From NCBI GenBank assembly GCA_934122115.1, contig CAKOVU010000001.1, forward strand, positions 62,001 to 126,000: DNA of 64,000 nucleotides. Reading direction: 5' to 3'. This stretch comes from UMGS1901 sp934122115 (GTDB lineage: Bacteria; Bacillota; Clostridia; TANB77; CAG-508). The stretch's first letter is position 1. Each line of letters opens with the position of its first letter. Shown in pieces: positions 16,783 through 25,747 of the stretch. A program made the translations under genes and the position numbers. The notes under the pieces were generated by a model that saw only the letters and a list, made by a program, of their open reading frames with translations, did no database searches and was not told the origin of the DNA.

Positions 16783-17129
16783 TGTTACCAGAAGACATAA
16801 TTATAAAACCTATAATTACAGAGAAAAGTAATGACGGTTTACAAGAAGGAAAGTATACCTTTAAAGTAAATAAAAAAGCTACAAAAGTTGATATTGCAAA
16901 AGCAGTAGAAAAACTTTTTGGAGTTAAAGTATTAAAAGTTAACACAATAAATGTTAACGGAAAAGAAAAAAGAGTTGGAAGAAATGTTGGAAAAACATCT
17001 GACTGGAAAAAAGCTATTGTTACAATAGATACAAATCCATCAGACAAAACATATCTTGCAAAAGGTGGAAAAGAAGTAAAAGTTTCTAAGAAATATAAAG
17101 ATTCAATTGATGAATTTGCAGGAGCTTAG
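16782..17129 (+). CDS. rplW: 50S ribosomal protein L23
   Basis: The 115-residue protein begins LPEDIIIKPIITEKS, the standard L23 entry, and includes KVNKKATKVDIAKAVEKLF. L23 lines the tunnel exit and docks SRP and trigger factor. Its ATG overlaps the TAA of rplD (TAATG), so translation is probably coupled. The C-terminus is about 15 residues longer than usual (ending SKKYKDSIDEFAGA). The 108-nt gap that follows contains a small CGAG-AAATAA-CTCG hairpin and no ORF. Confidence 0.98.
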   Translation: MLPEDIIIKPIITEKSNDGLQEGKYTFKVNKKATKVDIAKAVEKLFGVKVLKVNTINVNGKEKRVGRNVGKTSDWKKAIVTIDTNPSDKTYLAKGGKEVKVSKKYKDSIDEFAGA

Positions 17130-17237
17130 AAATAAAATTTAAAAATATCGAGAAATAACTCGGATAATAAAAAATATCTGCTTATGCGGGGCAGGAAAAA
17201 AATAACACGTAAATATAAATAATAAGAGGAAAAGAAA

Positions 17238-18068
17238 ATGGCAACAAAAAAATTTAGACCAGTAACTCCATCATTAAGAAATATGGCATTATCTGACTTT
17301 TCTGAAATAACAAAAAAGACACCTGAAAAATCCTTATTAACAACAAAGAAAGAAAAAGCAGGAAGAAATAGTTATGGAAGAATAACAGTACGTCATCAAG
17401 GTGGAGGAAACAGACAAAAATATAGAATAATTGATTTTAAACGTAATAAGAAAGATGATATGCCAGCAACTGTAGTTGGTATAGAATATGATCCAAACAG
17501 AAGTGCAAATATAGCATTAATAAAATATGAAGACGGAACATTAAGCTATATATTAGCTCCAATAGGATTAAAAGATGGAGATAAAGTAATATCTGGTAAA
17601 AAAGCTGATATAAAACCAGGAAATTGCATGGAATTAGAAAGCATACCAGTTGGTACTATGGTACACAATATAGAATTAAATCCAGGTCAAGGTGGAAAGC
17701 TAGTTAGAGCTGCAGGACAAGAAGCTCAACTTATGGCTAAAGAAGGAAAATATGCTAACTTAAGATTACCATCAGGAGAAATGAGATTAGTAATGATTAA
17801 TTGTAGAGCTACAATCGGAACTGTAGGTAATGCTGAGCATGAAAACATAAAATTAGGTAAAGCAGGAAAAACAAGACATTTAGGAAAACGTCCAGAAGTA
17901 AGAGGATCTGCAATGAACCCAGTAGATCACCCTCATGGTGGTGGTGAAGGTAAGGCTCCAGTAGGACACGCAGGACCAATGACTCCTTGGGGTAAACCAG
18001 CACTTGGATATAAGACAAGAAAGAAAAACAAAAAATCAGACAAATTAATATCTAAGAGGAGGAAATAG
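17238..18068 (+). CDS. rplB: 50S ribosomal protein L2
   Basis: 276 residues, normal length. It has KFRPVTPSLRNM at the start, GRNSYGRITVRHQGGG, and the catalytic-centre segment MNPVDHPHGGGEGKAPVG near residue 226, whose histidine lies close to the peptidyl transferase centre. L2 bridges 23S rRNA and the 30S subunit. It is 2 nt upstream of rpsS, whose ribosome binding site GAGGAGGAAA lies in the end of rplB. Confidence 0.98.
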   Translation: MATKKFRPVTPSLRNMALSDFSEITKKTPEKSLLTTKKEKAGRNSYGRITVRHQGGGNRQKYRIIDFKRNKKDDMPATVVGIEYDPNRSANIALIKYEDGTLSYILAPIGLKDGDKVISGKKADIKPGNCMELESIPVGTMVHNIELNPGQGGKLVRAAGQEAQLMAKEGKYANLRLPSGEMRLVMINCRATIGTVGNAEHENIKLGKAGKTRHLGKRPEVRGSAMNPVDHPHGGGEGKAPVGHAGPMTPWGKPALGYKTRKKNKKSDKLISKRRK

Positions 18069-18070
18069 AA

Positions 18071-18352
18071 ATGTCAAGATCTAGTAAAAAGAAACCATTT
18101 GTTGCACCTGAATTATTAAAGAGAATAGATGCAATGAATGAAACTGGAAAAAAAGAAGTTCTAAAAACTTGGTCAAGAGCTTCTACAATATATCCACAAA
18201 TGGTTGGTCATACAATCGCTGTTCATGACGGAAGAAAACATGTTCCAGTATACATTACTGAAGAAATGATTGGACATAAATTAGGAGAATTTGCTCCAAC
18301 AAGAACATTCAAAGGTCATGCAGGAGATAAAACAACTACAAACGGAAAATAG
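18071..18352 (+). CDS. rpsS: 30S ribosomal protein S19
   Basis: 93 residues, typical of S19. Landmarks are MSRSSKKKPFVAPELL, TWSRASTIYPQMVGHTIAVHDG (landmark SRASTIYPQMVGH) and KLGEFAPTRTFKGH. S19 binds the 30S head next to S13 and contacts the A-site tRNA region. The gap to rplB is only 2 nt, which suggests translational coupling. Confidence 0.98.
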   Translation: MSRSSKKKPFVAPELLKRIDAMNETGKKEVLKTWSRASTIYPQMVGHTIAVHDGRKHVPVYITEEMIGHKLGEFAPTRTFKGHAGDKTTTNGK

Positions 18353-18385
18353 AATATTTGAAAATAAAATAAGGAGGTAAGTAGA

Positions 18386-18760
18386 GTGGAAGCAAAGAAA
18401 GAAGAGACAATAGTAAATGAAGTACCAGAAGCAAGAGCTACTTTAAAATATGCTAGAATATCAAGCAGAAAAGTTAAAATCGTAATAGATTTAATAAGAG
18501 GCAAAAGCGTAGACGAAGCCCTAGCAATAGTAAAATTCACTCCAAAGGCATCATCTGAAATAATTGAAAAATTATTAAAATCAGCAATAGCTAATGCGGA
18601 GAATAACCATAACATGGCTCATGAAAAATTATATGTAGCTGAAGTATATGCAAACCAAGGTCCAACTTTAAGAAGAATTAGACCAGCTGCAAAAGGCTCA
18701 GCTGTTAGAATAAGAAAAAGAACAAGCCATATTACAATAGTTTTAAGAGAAAGAGACTAA
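18386..18760 (+). CDS. rplV: 50S ribosomal protein L22
   Basis: L22 has a globular part and a beta-hairpin reaching into the exit tunnel, recognised by ARISSRKVKIVIDLIRGK and RIRPAAKGSAVRIRKRTSHI. The 124-residue product has about 10 extra acidic residues at the N-terminus (MEAKKEETIVNEVPEA). The start is GTG at 18386, 7 nt after AAGGAGGT; no ATG is available before the conserved core. Confidence 0.97.
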   Translation: MEAKKEETIVNEVPEARATLKYARISSRKVKIVIDLIRGKSVDEALAIVKFTPKASSEIIEKLLKSAIANAENNHNMAHEKLYVAEVYANQGPTLRRIRPAAKGSAVRIRKRTSHITIVLRERD

Positions 18761-18783
18761 TAAAAAAGGAGGATTAAAATAAA

Positions 18784-19446
18784 ATGGGACAAAAAATGGA
18801 TCCTAATGGATTAAGAGTTGGAGTCATCAGAGATTGGAACTCAAAATGGTATGCAGATGCAAAACACTTTGGCGACTATCTAGTAGAAGACCATAAAATC
18901 CGTGAATATGTAAAGAAGAAATTATACCTTAGTGGAATTTCTAAAATAGAAATAGAAAGAACTGCTAAATTTGTAAAAGTTAACGTATATACAGCAAAAC
19001 CTGGACTAGTAATAGGAAAAGGTGGAAACTTAGCAGAAAGCTTAAAAGAAGAATTAAAGAAAATGATTAACAAAGAAGTTAATTTAAATATAGTAGAAGT
19101 TAAAAATCCTGATATGAGTGCACAATTAGTTGCAGAAAATATAGCAGGACAATTAGAGAGAAGAATTTCATTCAGACGTGCAATGAAACAATGCATGCAA
19201 AAAACAATGAAAGCAGGAGCTCTAGGAATAAAAACAGCTGTATCTGGAAGATTAGGTGGAGCTGATATGGCTAGAACAGAATTTTATAAAGATGGTACTA
19301 TACCACTACAAACATTAAGAGCTGACATTGATTATGGATTTGCAGAAGCAAATACAACTTATGGAAAAATAGGTGTAAAAGTTTGGATATATAAAGGAGA
19401 AGTTCTTCCAGCTAAGAAGAAAGTTATGGAAGGAGGAGACAAATAA
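18784..19446 (+). CDS. rpsC: 30S ribosomal protein S3
   Basis: The product is 220 residues, with MGQKMDPNGLRVGVIRDWNS at the start, the KH-domain GXXG as VIGKGGN near residue 78, and the C-terminal SGRLGGADMARTE block. S3 sits at the mRNA entry tunnel and has helicase activity together with S4 and S5. Its last base overlaps the rplP start (TAATG). Confidence 0.98.
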   Translation: MGQKMDPNGLRVGVIRDWNSKWYADAKHFGDYLVEDHKIREYVKKKLYLSGISKIEIERTAKFVKVNVYTAKPGLVIGKGGNLAESLKEELKKMINKEVNLNIVEVKNPDMSAQLVAENIAGQLERRISFRRAMKQCMQKTMKAGALGIKTAVSGRLGGADMARTEFYKDGTIPLQTLRADIDYGFAEANTTYGKIGVKVWIYKGEVLPAKKKVMEGGDK

Positions 19447-19889
19447 TGCCATTAATGCCAAAAAGAACAAAATATAGAAAACAACAAAAAGGTAGAAATA
19501 GAGGAAAGGCAACAAGAGGAAATGTAGTTGTAAATGGAGAATTTGGTTTACAAGCTACTGAAGCAGGAAATATTACTTCTAATCAAATAGAAGCAGCCCG
19601 TGTTGCTATGAACAGATATATAAAAAGAAGTGGTAAAGTTTGGATTACAATATTCCCAGACAAACCAATAACAAAGAAACCAGCTGATACTCGTATGGGT
19701 AAAGGTAAAGGTTCAGTAGAATACTGGGTAGCAGTTGTAAAACCTGGTAGAGTTATGTTTGAAATTGCAGAAGTTCCAGAAGATATAGCTAGAGAAGCTT
19801 TAAGATTAGCTGCAAACAAACTATCTGTTAAGTGCAAATTTGTAAAAAAGGAAACTAAAATAGGTGGTGAAAAAGATGAAGATAAATAA
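19446..19889 (+). CDS. rplP: 50S ribosomal protein L16
   Basis: 147 residues, normal for L16. The opening MPLMPKRTKYRKQQKGRNRG, then KVWITIFPDKPITKKPADTRMGKGKG (landmark DTRMGKGKG) and the EVPEDIAREALRLAANKL helix are diagnostic. L16 organises the A-site architecture of the 50S. The start overlaps rpsC by one base, and the end overlaps rpmC by 14 nt. Confidence 0.98.
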   Translation: MPLMPKRTKYRKQQKGRNRGKATRGNVVVNGEFGLQATEAGNITSNQIEAARVAMNRYIKRSGKVWITIFPDKPITKKPADTRMGKGKGSVEYWVAVVKPGRVMFEIAEVPEDIAREALRLAANKLSVKCKFVKKETKIGGEKDEDK

Positions 19890-20079
19890 AATTAGAGAAA
19901 TGTCTTCACCAGACCTACAAAAAGAATTAGGAGAATTAAAATCAGAATTATTTAAATTAAGATTCAGTTTAGCAACAAATGGATTAGACAATCCTATGAA
20001 GATTAAAGAGGTTAAGAAAGACATTGCAAAAATAAAAACAGTTTTAACTGAAAGAGAATTAGAAGAATCTAAAAAATAA
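19876..20079 (+). CDS. rpmC: 50S ribosomal protein L29
   Basis: 67 residues: MKINKIREMSSPDLQKELGEL and FKLRFSLATNGLDNPMKIKEV are the standard L29 helical hairpin near the tunnel exit. A GTG at 19864 lies in frame, but ATG 19876 is preferred because AGGTGGTG sits just upstream and L29 proteins begin near this Met. The start lies inside the rplP reading frame, so coupling is likely. Confidence 0.96.
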   Translation: MKINKIREMSSPDLQKELGELKSELFKLRFSLATNGLDNPMKIKEVKKDIAKIKTVLTERELEESKK

Positions 20080-20120
20080 AATGATAGTTTTCATTGATTT
20101 TTAGAGAAAGGAGATAGAAA

Positions 20121-20384
20121 ATGGAAGAAAGAAATCTTCGTAAAGTTATGATAGGTAAAGTTACATCTGATAAAATGGATAAAACAGTAGTTGTATCTGT
20201 TGAAATAAAAGAGATGGATAAGACCTATGGAAAAATTAAAAAGAAAACATATAAATTAAAAGCTCATGACGAAAACAATGAATGCAAAGTAGGAGATAAA
20301 GTAAAAGTTATGGAAACAAGACCTTTATCTAAAGATAAAAGATGGAGAGTTGTTGAAGTTGTAGAGAAAGCTATAATAAAATAG
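20121..20384 (+). CDS. rpsQ: 30S ribosomal protein S17
   Basis: 87 residues, with RKVMIGKVTSDKMDKTVVVSVE and the C-terminal VMETRPLSKDKRWRVVEVVEKA. S17 is a primary 16S-binding OB-fold protein needed early in 30S assembly. The start is behind AAAGGAGATAGAAA. Confidence 0.98.
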   Translation: MEERNLRKVMIGKVTSDKMDKTVVVSVEIKEMDKTYGKIKKKTYKLKAHDENNECKVGDKVKVMETRPLSKDKRWRVVEVVEKAIIK

Positions 20385-20422
20385 TTTTATGATTTAGATA
20401 TAATTAAAAAGGAGGTACTTTC

Positions 20423-20791
20423 ATGGTACAGCAACAAACAATATTAAAAGTAGCTGACAATACAGGTGCAAAAGAAATTATGTGTATCAGATGCCTTGGT
20501 GGTTCTTATAGAAAATATGCAAGAGTAGGAGACATTATAGTTGCTTCTGTTAAAACTGCAACACCAGGTGGAGTTGTAAAAAAAGGTGAAGTTGTAAAAG
20601 CTGTTGTAGTAAGAACAAAGAAACCTATAAGAAGAGTAGATGGTTCTTATGTAAGATTTGATGAAAACGCAGCAGTAATAATAAAAGAAGATGGAACACC
20701 AAAGGGAACACGTATATTTGGACCAGTAGCTAGAGAATTAAGAGAAAAAGATTATTTAAAAATTCTTTCTTTAGCACCAGAAGTTCTATAA
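20423..20791 (+). CDS. rplN: 50S ribosomal protein L14
   Basis: 122 residues, exact family length. It opens MVQQQTILKVADNTGAKEIMCI and contains KPIRRVDGSYVRFDENAAVI and GTRIFGPVARELRE. L14 forms an intersubunit bridge and is the binding site of the silencing factor RsfS. The start is 8 nt after AAAGGAGGT. Confidence 0.98.
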   Translation: MVQQQTILKVADNTGAKEIMCIRCLGGSYRKYARVGDIIVASVKTATPGGVVKKGEVVKAVVVRTKKPIRRVDGSYVRFDENAAVIIKEDGTPKGTRIFGPVARELREKDYLKILSLAPEVL

Positions 20792-20834
20792 AAATAGAAG
20801 AAAATTTTCAATTTAAAAATGTGAGGTGAAAAGA

Positions 20835-21143
20835 ATGAAAATAAGAAAAGGTGATACAGTTAAAGTTTTATCTGGAAATGATAAAGGAAAAACTGGAGAA
20901 GTTTTAGAAGTTATACCAAAAACACAAAAAATAATAGTAAAAGGTATAAATATTAGGAAAAAACACATCAAACCTAGAAAACAAGGAGAAGAAGGTGGAA
21001 TAATACCTTCAGAATTTAGCATACATAGCAGCAAAGTAGCAGTTGTTTGTCCAAAATGTGGTAAAGCTACAAGAATAGGATATTCAGTTGAGAAAGATGA
21101 AAAAGTTCGTGTATGTAAAAAATGTGGAGCAAATATTAAATAA
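20835..21143 (+). CDS. rplX: 50S ribosomal protein L24
   Basis: 102 residues with the KOW motif (KIRKGDTVKVLSGNDKGKTG) at the N-terminus and a C-terminal zinc-type ribbon: CPKC near residue 75 and CKKC near 96, normal for many Firmicutes. L24 starts 50S assembly. A GTG at 20826 is in frame but lies inside the ribosome binding site GTGAGGTG, so ATG 20835 is chosen. Confidence 0.96.
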   Translation: MKIRKGDTVKVLSGNDKGKTGEVLEVIPKTQKIIVKGINIRKKHIKPRKQGEEGGIIPSEFSIHSSKVAVVCPKCGKATRIGYSVEKDEKVRVCKKCGANIK

Positions 21144-21166
21144 GAAAGGAGATAGAAAAAAGACTT

Positions 21167-21706
21167 ATGGAAATATTAAAAGAGCAATATGAAAAAGAAA
21201 TAATACCAGCTATGATGAAAAAGTTTAACTATAAATCTGTTATGGAAGTACCAAAGCTAGATAAAATAGTTATTAATATAGGTTTAGGAGATACAAAAGA
21301 AAATCCTAAAGAATTAGACAATGCTATAGCTGATTTAAGTAAAATAACAGGTCAAAAACCAATAATAACAAAATCTAAAAAAGCAATTGCAGCATTTAAA
21401 TTAAGAGCTGGAGTGCCAATCGGATGTAAGGTTACATTAAGAAAAGGAAAAATGTATGATTTTGCATTTAAACTATTCAATGTAGCTCTTCCAAGAGTAA
21501 GAGATTTCAGAGGAGTTGAAACAAATTCTTTTGATGGAAGAGGAAACTATTCAATGGGTATAAAAGAACAACTTATATTCCCTGAAATTGAATATGATAA
21601 AATTGATAAAATTAGAGGTATGGATATAATTTTTGTAACAACAGCAAAGACTGACGAAGAGGCAAGAGAATTATTAAAGCTTTTAGGAATGCCTTTTAAA
21701 AATTAA
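21167..21706 (+). CDS. rplE: 50S ribosomal protein L5
   Basis: 179 residues. Diagnostic parts are VPKLDKIVINIGLGD, TGQKPIITKSKKAIAAFKLR, and RDFRGVETNSFDGRGNYSMG. L5 binds 5S rRNA and contacts P-site tRNA. The ribosome binding site is AAAGGAGATAG, 13 nt upstream of ATG, a little longer than usual but without a nearer alternative. Confidence 0.98.
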   Translation: MEILKEQYEKEIIPAMMKKFNYKSVMEVPKLDKIVINIGLGDTKENPKELDNAIADLSKITGQKPIITKSKKAIAAFKLRAGVPIGCKVTLRKGKMYDFAFKLFNVALPRVRDFRGVETNSFDGRGNYSMGIKEQLIFPEIEYDKIDKIRGMDIIFVTTAKTDEEARELLKLLGMPFKN

Positions 21707-21737
21707 GACAAGAATTAGATAAGAAAGGAGATAGCTA

Positions 21738-21923
21738 ATGGCTAAGAAATCTTTAAAAGTAAAGCAAGCAAGACCACAAAAATACCAAACTAGAGAATAT
21801 AATAGATGTAAAATCTGTGGCCGTCCACATGCTTATATTAGAAAATATGGAATATGCCGTGTTTGCTTTAGAAAGCTAGCTCACAATGGAGAAATCCCAG
21901 GAGTAAAGAAGGCAAGCTGGTAA
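21738..21923 (+). CDS. rpsZ: 30S ribosomal protein S14, zinc-binding type Z
   Basis: 61 residues, the short zinc-containing form of S14 with CKIC near residue 24 and CRVC near 40. This C+ form is the normal housekeeping copy in Gram-positive spc operons; zinc-free forms, if any, lie elsewhere. The last residues GVKKASW are invariant in the family. The start follows AAAGGAGATAGCTA. Confidence 0.98.
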   Translation: MAKKSLKVKQARPQKYQTREYNRCKICGRPHAYIRKYGICRVCFRKLAHNGEIPGVKKASW

Positions 21924-21983
21924 AATAGAAATTGGAGATACGATAAAGGAGATTTCCAAAAGAAGGAGGGAGAAAGATAAACT

Positions 21984-22385
21984 ATGGTAACTACAGATCC
22001 AATAGCAGATATGCTAACAAGAATTAGAAATGCAAACAGTGCAAAACATAAAACTGTTGATATTCCTGCATCAAATATGAAATTAGCAATAGCTAAGATT
22101 TTATTTGAAGAAGGATATATAAAATCTTTTGAAGAGATAAAAGAAGAAAATAATCAAGGAATTATAAGAATAACATTAAAATATTCTGAAAAAGGTAAAA
22201 GAGTAATAGATGGACTAAGAAGAATTAGTAAACCAGGATTAAGAGTTTATGCATCTAAAGACGAATTACCTAAAGTATTAAACGGTTTAGGGATAGCTCT
22301 AATTTCTACATCTAAAGGAATAATGACTGATAAGAATGCTAGAGAAGCAGGATTAGGTGGAGAAGTATTAGCTTACGTATGGTAA
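21984..22385 (+). CDS. rpsH: 30S ribosomal protein S8
   Basis: 133 residues: TDPIADMLTRIRNAN at the start, and the C-terminal ISTSKGIMTDKNAREAGLGGEVLAYVW block, of which GIMTD and GGE are universal. S8 binds 16S helix 21 early in assembly and represses the spc operon in E. coli. The ribosome binding site is AAGGAGGGAGAAAG. Confidence 0.98.
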   Translation: MVTTDPIADMLTRIRNANSAKHKTVDIPASNMKLAIAKILFEEGYIKSFEEIKEENNQGIIRITLKYSEKGKRVIDGLRRISKPGLRVYASKDELPKVLNGLGIALISTSKGIMTDKNAREAGLGGEVLAYVW

Positions 22386-22414
22386 TATTAAATGAAGAAG
22401 GAGGAGAATAAAAA

Positions 22415-22948
22415 ATGTCAAGAATAGGAAAGAAACCTATAGCTATACCAGATGGTGTTGAAGTAACAATCAATGGTCAACACATTACTGTAAAAGGTCC
22501 AAAAGGAACATTAGAAAGAGAAATTAACAGTAATGTAACAGCAAGAATTGAAAACAAAGAAATAATAGTAGAAGTTGCTTCAGAAGAATTTGGAAACTTA
22601 CATGGAATAACAAGAACTCTAATTCATAACATGGTTGAAGGTGTAGAAAAAGAATTTACAAGAGAATTAGAGATAAATGGTGTTGGATATAGAGCTCAAA
22701 AGAAAGGAAACGGCTTATTAATGAACTTGGGTTACTCACATCCAGTTGAAGTAGAAGCTCCAGAAGGAATTACTTTTGATGTTCCAGATGCTAACCATAT
22801 AGTAGTTAGAGGAATCAACAAAGAATTAGTTGGTCAAACTGCTGCTAATATAAGAACAAAGAGACCACCTGAAGTATATAGAGGAAAAGGTATTAAATAT
22901 GCAGAAGAGCATATTAGACGTAAAGAAGGTAAAGCTGGAAAAAAATAA
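22415..22948 (+). CDS. rplF: 50S ribosomal protein L6
   Basis: 177 residues: MSRIGKKPIAIPDGVEV at the start, the duplicated L6 fold, and the C-terminal KRPPEVYRGKGIKYAEEHIR signature. L6 lies near the factor-binding site and the sarcin-ricin loop. The ATG follows GAAGGAGGAG. Confidence 0.98.
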   Translation: MSRIGKKPIAIPDGVEVTINGQHITVKGPKGTLEREINSNVTARIENKEIIVEVASEEFGNLHGITRTLIHNMVEGVEKEFTRELEINGVGYRAQKKGNGLLMNLGYSHPVEVEAPEGITFDVPDANHIVVRGINKELVGQTAANIRTKRPPEVYRGKGIKYAEEHIRRKEGKAGKK

Positions 22949-23017
22949 AATTTTAAGCTTAATTAACGTAATATTTTGGGAAATAATAATGTTTTTAGGA
23001 AGGAGAGTAAAGTTAGA

Positions 23018-23377
23018 ATGGTAAGTAAGACAGATAGAAAAATGGAAAGAACAAGAAGACATATTCGCGTTCGTAATAAAATAAGTGGTACTGCAGAACG
23101 TCCAAGATTATGTATATACAGAAGTAATACTAGTTTATATGCACAAATAATAGATGATGTTGCAGGAGTTACATTAGTAAGTGCATCAACACTTGACAAA
23201 ACAGTAAAAACAAAACATTCAAATGTGGAAGCTGCTAAAGAAGTTGGAACATTAATAGCTAAAAGAGCAGCTGAAAAGAATATAAAATCAGTAGTTTTTG
23301 ACAGAAGTGGATATATATATCACGGAGTTATAAAAGAATTTGCAGAAGCTGCTAGAGAAGCAGGATTAGAATTCTAA
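23018..23377 (+). CDS. rplR: 50S ribosomal protein L18
   Basis: 119 residues from ATG 23018: MVSKTDRKMERTRRHIRVRNK, RPRLCIYRSNTSLYAQIIDD and the C-terminal FDRSGYIYHGVIKEFAEAAREAG. L18 binds 5S rRNA with L5. The open frame reaches back to 22976, but AGGAAGGAGAG at 22997-23007 selects the later ATG, and the extra 14 residues are not part of L18. Confidence 0.96.
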   Translation: MVSKTDRKMERTRRHIRVRNKISGTAERPRLCIYRSNTSLYAQIIDDVAGVTLVSASTLDKTVKTKHSNVEAAKEVGTLIAKRAAEKNIKSVVFDRSGYIYHGVIKEFAEAAREAGLEF

Positions 23378-23395
23378 AAAAAGGAGGGAAATATA

Positions 23396-23887
23396 GTGCA
23401 AGAAGAAAATTCTACAGAATTAAAAGAGAAAGTTGTAGCTATTAATAGAGTTGCCAAAGTTGTAAAAGGTGGTAGAAACTTTAGATTTAGTGCAGTAGTT
23501 GTTGTTGGAGACGGAGCAGGACATGTTGGAGTAGGAAATGGTAAAGCTGCAGAAGTTCCAGATGCAATAAGAAAAGCTATAGAAGAAGCAAAGAAAAACT
23601 TAATAGAAGTTCCAATAGTAGATACTACTATACCACATGAAATTATTGGAAAATTTGGTAGTGCTAATGTTATGCTAAAACCAGCTGCAGAAGGTACAGG
23701 AATTATAGCAGGTGGTAGCGTTAGACCAGTTCTAGAACTTGCAGGATATAGAGATATTAGAACAAAAATAATTGGAACAAACAATCCAAGAAACGTTGTA
23801 TATGCAACACTAGAAGGATTAAAGAGCATGCAAACATTAGAATCAGTAGCTAAAAAAAGAGGAAAAAAAGCTGAAGAAATAATGTAG
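23396..23887 (+). CDS. rpsE: 30S ribosomal protein S5
   Basis: 163 residues, GTG start 8 nt after AAGGAGGGA. The core has INRVAKVVKGGRNFRFSA, the fidelity-related VGDGAGHVGVGNGKA, and NPRNVVYATLEGL. S5 helps mRNA unwinding and decoding accuracy. The next gene is rplO, 60 nt on, so the rpmD gene that usually follows is missing here. Confidence 0.98.
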   Translation: MQEENSTELKEKVVAINRVAKVVKGGRNFRFSAVVVVGDGAGHVGVGNGKAAEVPDAIRKAIEEAKKNLIEVPIVDTTIPHEIIGKFGSANVMLKPAAEGTGIIAGGSVRPVLELAGYRDIRTKIIGTNNPRNVVYATLEGLKSMQTLESVAKKRGKKAEEIM

Positions 23888-23947
23888 GTTAAGTTATGAA
23901 ATGTAATTTAACTTTAGAAATAAAAAACTAGGAGGTGTAATCACAAA

Positions 23948-24382
23948 ATGAAATTAGATGAGTTAAAACCAGCACAAAAAAATACAACAAGAACAAGAGT
24001 TGGACGTGGAGTTGGATCAGGTTTAGGTAAAACATCTGGTAGAGGTCATAAAGGACAAAAAGCAAGATCTGGCGGTGGAGTAAGACGTGGATTCGAAGGT
24101 GGTCAAACACCATTATATAGAAGATTACCAAAAAGAGGATTCACAAATATACATGCTAAAAATTATACAGAAGTAACATTAACAATGTTATCAAAATCAA
24201 AGAGTGAAGACGTAACTGCTGAGACTTTACTAGAAGAAGGAATAATTGGAAAAATTAATGACGGTATAGTTGTTTTAGCTACAGGAAAACTTGATAAAAA
24301 AGTTAATGTAAAAGCTGTAAGATTTACTAAGGCAGCTGAAGAAGCTATAAAAGCTTTAGGTGGAAAGACAGAGGTGATTTAG
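23948..24382 (+). CDS. rplO: 50S ribosomal protein L15
   Basis: 144 residues with MKLDELKPAQ at the start, the glycine-rich GRGVGSGLGKTSGRGHKGQKAR tail (landmark GRGHKGQKAR), and FEGGQTPLYRRLPKRGF. L15 is a late-assembly 50S protein. The stop TAG is directly followed by the secY TTG start with no gap, indicating coupling. Confidence 0.98.
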   Translation: MKLDELKPAQKNTTRTRVGRGVGSGLGKTSGRGHKGQKARSGGGVRRGFEGGQTPLYRRLPKRGFTNIHAKNYTEVTLTMLSKSKSEDVTAETLLEEGIIGKINDGIVVLATGKLDKKVNVKAVRFTKAAEEAIKALGGKTEVI

Positions 24383-25705
24383 TTGTTTAAGACTATAAAA
24401 AATGCCTTAAAGACACCAGAAGTTAGAAAAAAATTACTATATACTTTATTGTTGATAGTAGTTTTTAGATTTGGATGTTTTGTAACAGTACCAGGAGTGG
24501 ATACTTTTACATTAGCAGAACAAATGCATTCTGCAACAAATGGAGTAACAGGATTAATTGATACAATATCAGGAGGAGCTTTCTCAAGACTTTCTATATT
24601 TGCAATGTCTATAACTCCATATATTACAGCTTCTATTGTAATTCAGTTATTATCAATGGTAATTCCATCTTTAGAGAGATTAATTAAAGAAGGTGGAGAA
24701 GAAGGAACAATAAAAGTAAATAAATACACAAAAATACTTACAATACTTCTTGCGTTAGTAGAAGGTTTGGGAATATTCTTATCATATAAATCAACAGGAA
24801 TATTCTTAGATACAAGCTTTTTAGGAGGATTTATTACTGTATTATCACTTATGACAGGAACTGCACTTCTAATATGGCTTGGAGAACAAATTACTAACAA
24901 AGGAATAGGTAATGGAATTTCTATGTTAATATTTGTTGGTATTGTTTCTGGATTACCATCTGGAGTTGTAACGGTTTGGAACTTAATTTTTGGAACAAGC
25001 TCATTTAGCACAGTAGGATTAATTGAAGCTTTAGGCTTGATTCTAGGAATAGTTTTATTAATTGCTGCAGTTGTATTTATACAATTAGCAGAAAGAAGAA
25101 TACCAGTACAATATGCAAAAAAAGTAGTTGGAAGAAAAATGGTTGGTGCACAAAATACTCATATACCATTGAAATTAGCAATGGCTGGAGTAATGCCAAT
25201 AATATTTGCATCATCATTTATGACTTTCCCTGCTATGATTATACAAATATTTGTAAAAGACATAGCAACACAAACTGGATTTTGGGCAGGAGTATATAAA
25301 TTCTCACTTGCAACATCATCTTCAAGTGTAGGATTAGGTTATACAATAGCTAATGCGTGTGTATATTTATTATTAATTTTAGGATTTACATATTTCTATA
25401 CATATGCTATGTTTAATCCAGCTGAAATATCAGGAAATATTAAAAGAAATGGTGGTTTCATACCAGGAATAAGAGCTGGTAAGCCAACTACAGATTATTT
25501 AACATCTGTAATATCTAAGCTAACATTAGTAGGAGGATTTTTCCTAGCAGCAATTGCTATTATACCAATGCTTGCAAGATTTACAAATTTAAATATCGCA
25601 TTTGGAGGAACATCTATATTAATTTTAGTAGGTGTAGCACTAGAAACTGTACAACAACTAGAATCTCAACTTGTAACAAGACATTACAAAGGATTCTTAG
25701 AATAA
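24383..25705 (+). CDS. secY: Protein translocase subunit SecY
   Basis: The 440-residue channel subunit of the Sec translocon has about ten transmembrane segments, TM1 at LLYTLLLIVVFRFGCFVTVPG. A plug region lies near residues 55-70, and the conserved cytosolic loop ERRIPVQYAKKVVGRKMVG near residue 240 binds SecA and ribosomes. The TTG start is immediately after the rplO stop, with GAGGTGAT as ribosome binding site. A terminator follows, so much transcription may end here before adk. Confidence 0.98.
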   Translation: MFKTIKNALKTPEVRKKLLYTLLLIVVFRFGCFVTVPGVDTFTLAEQMHSATNGVTGLIDTISGGAFSRLSIFAMSITPYITASIVIQLLSMVIPSLERLIKEGGEEGTIKVNKYTKILTILLALVEGLGIFLSYKSTGIFLDTSFLGGFITVLSLMTGTALLIWLGEQITNKGIGNGISMLIFVGIVSGLPSGVVTVWNLIFGTSSFSTVGLIEALGLILGIVLLIAAVVFIQLAERRIPVQYAKKVVGRKMVGAQNTHIPLKLAMAGVMPIIFASSFMTFPAMIIQIFVKDIATQTGFWAGVYKFSLATSSSSVGLGYTIANACVYLLLILGFTYFYTYAMFNPAEISGNIKRNGGFIPGIRAGKPTTDYLTSVISKLTLVGGFFLAAIAIIPMLARFTNLNIAFGGTSILILVGVALETVQQLESQLVTRHYKGFLE

Positions 25706-25715
25706 ATAATATAGA

Positions 25716-25747
25716 GGAGAGAACAACAAATATAATCTCTCCTTTTT
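25716..25747 (+). terminator. Terminator between secY and adk
   Basis: GGAGAGA and TCTCTCC form a 7-bp stem with a 13-nt loop, followed by TTTTT. It splits the long cluster between secY and adk. Confidence 0.8.
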
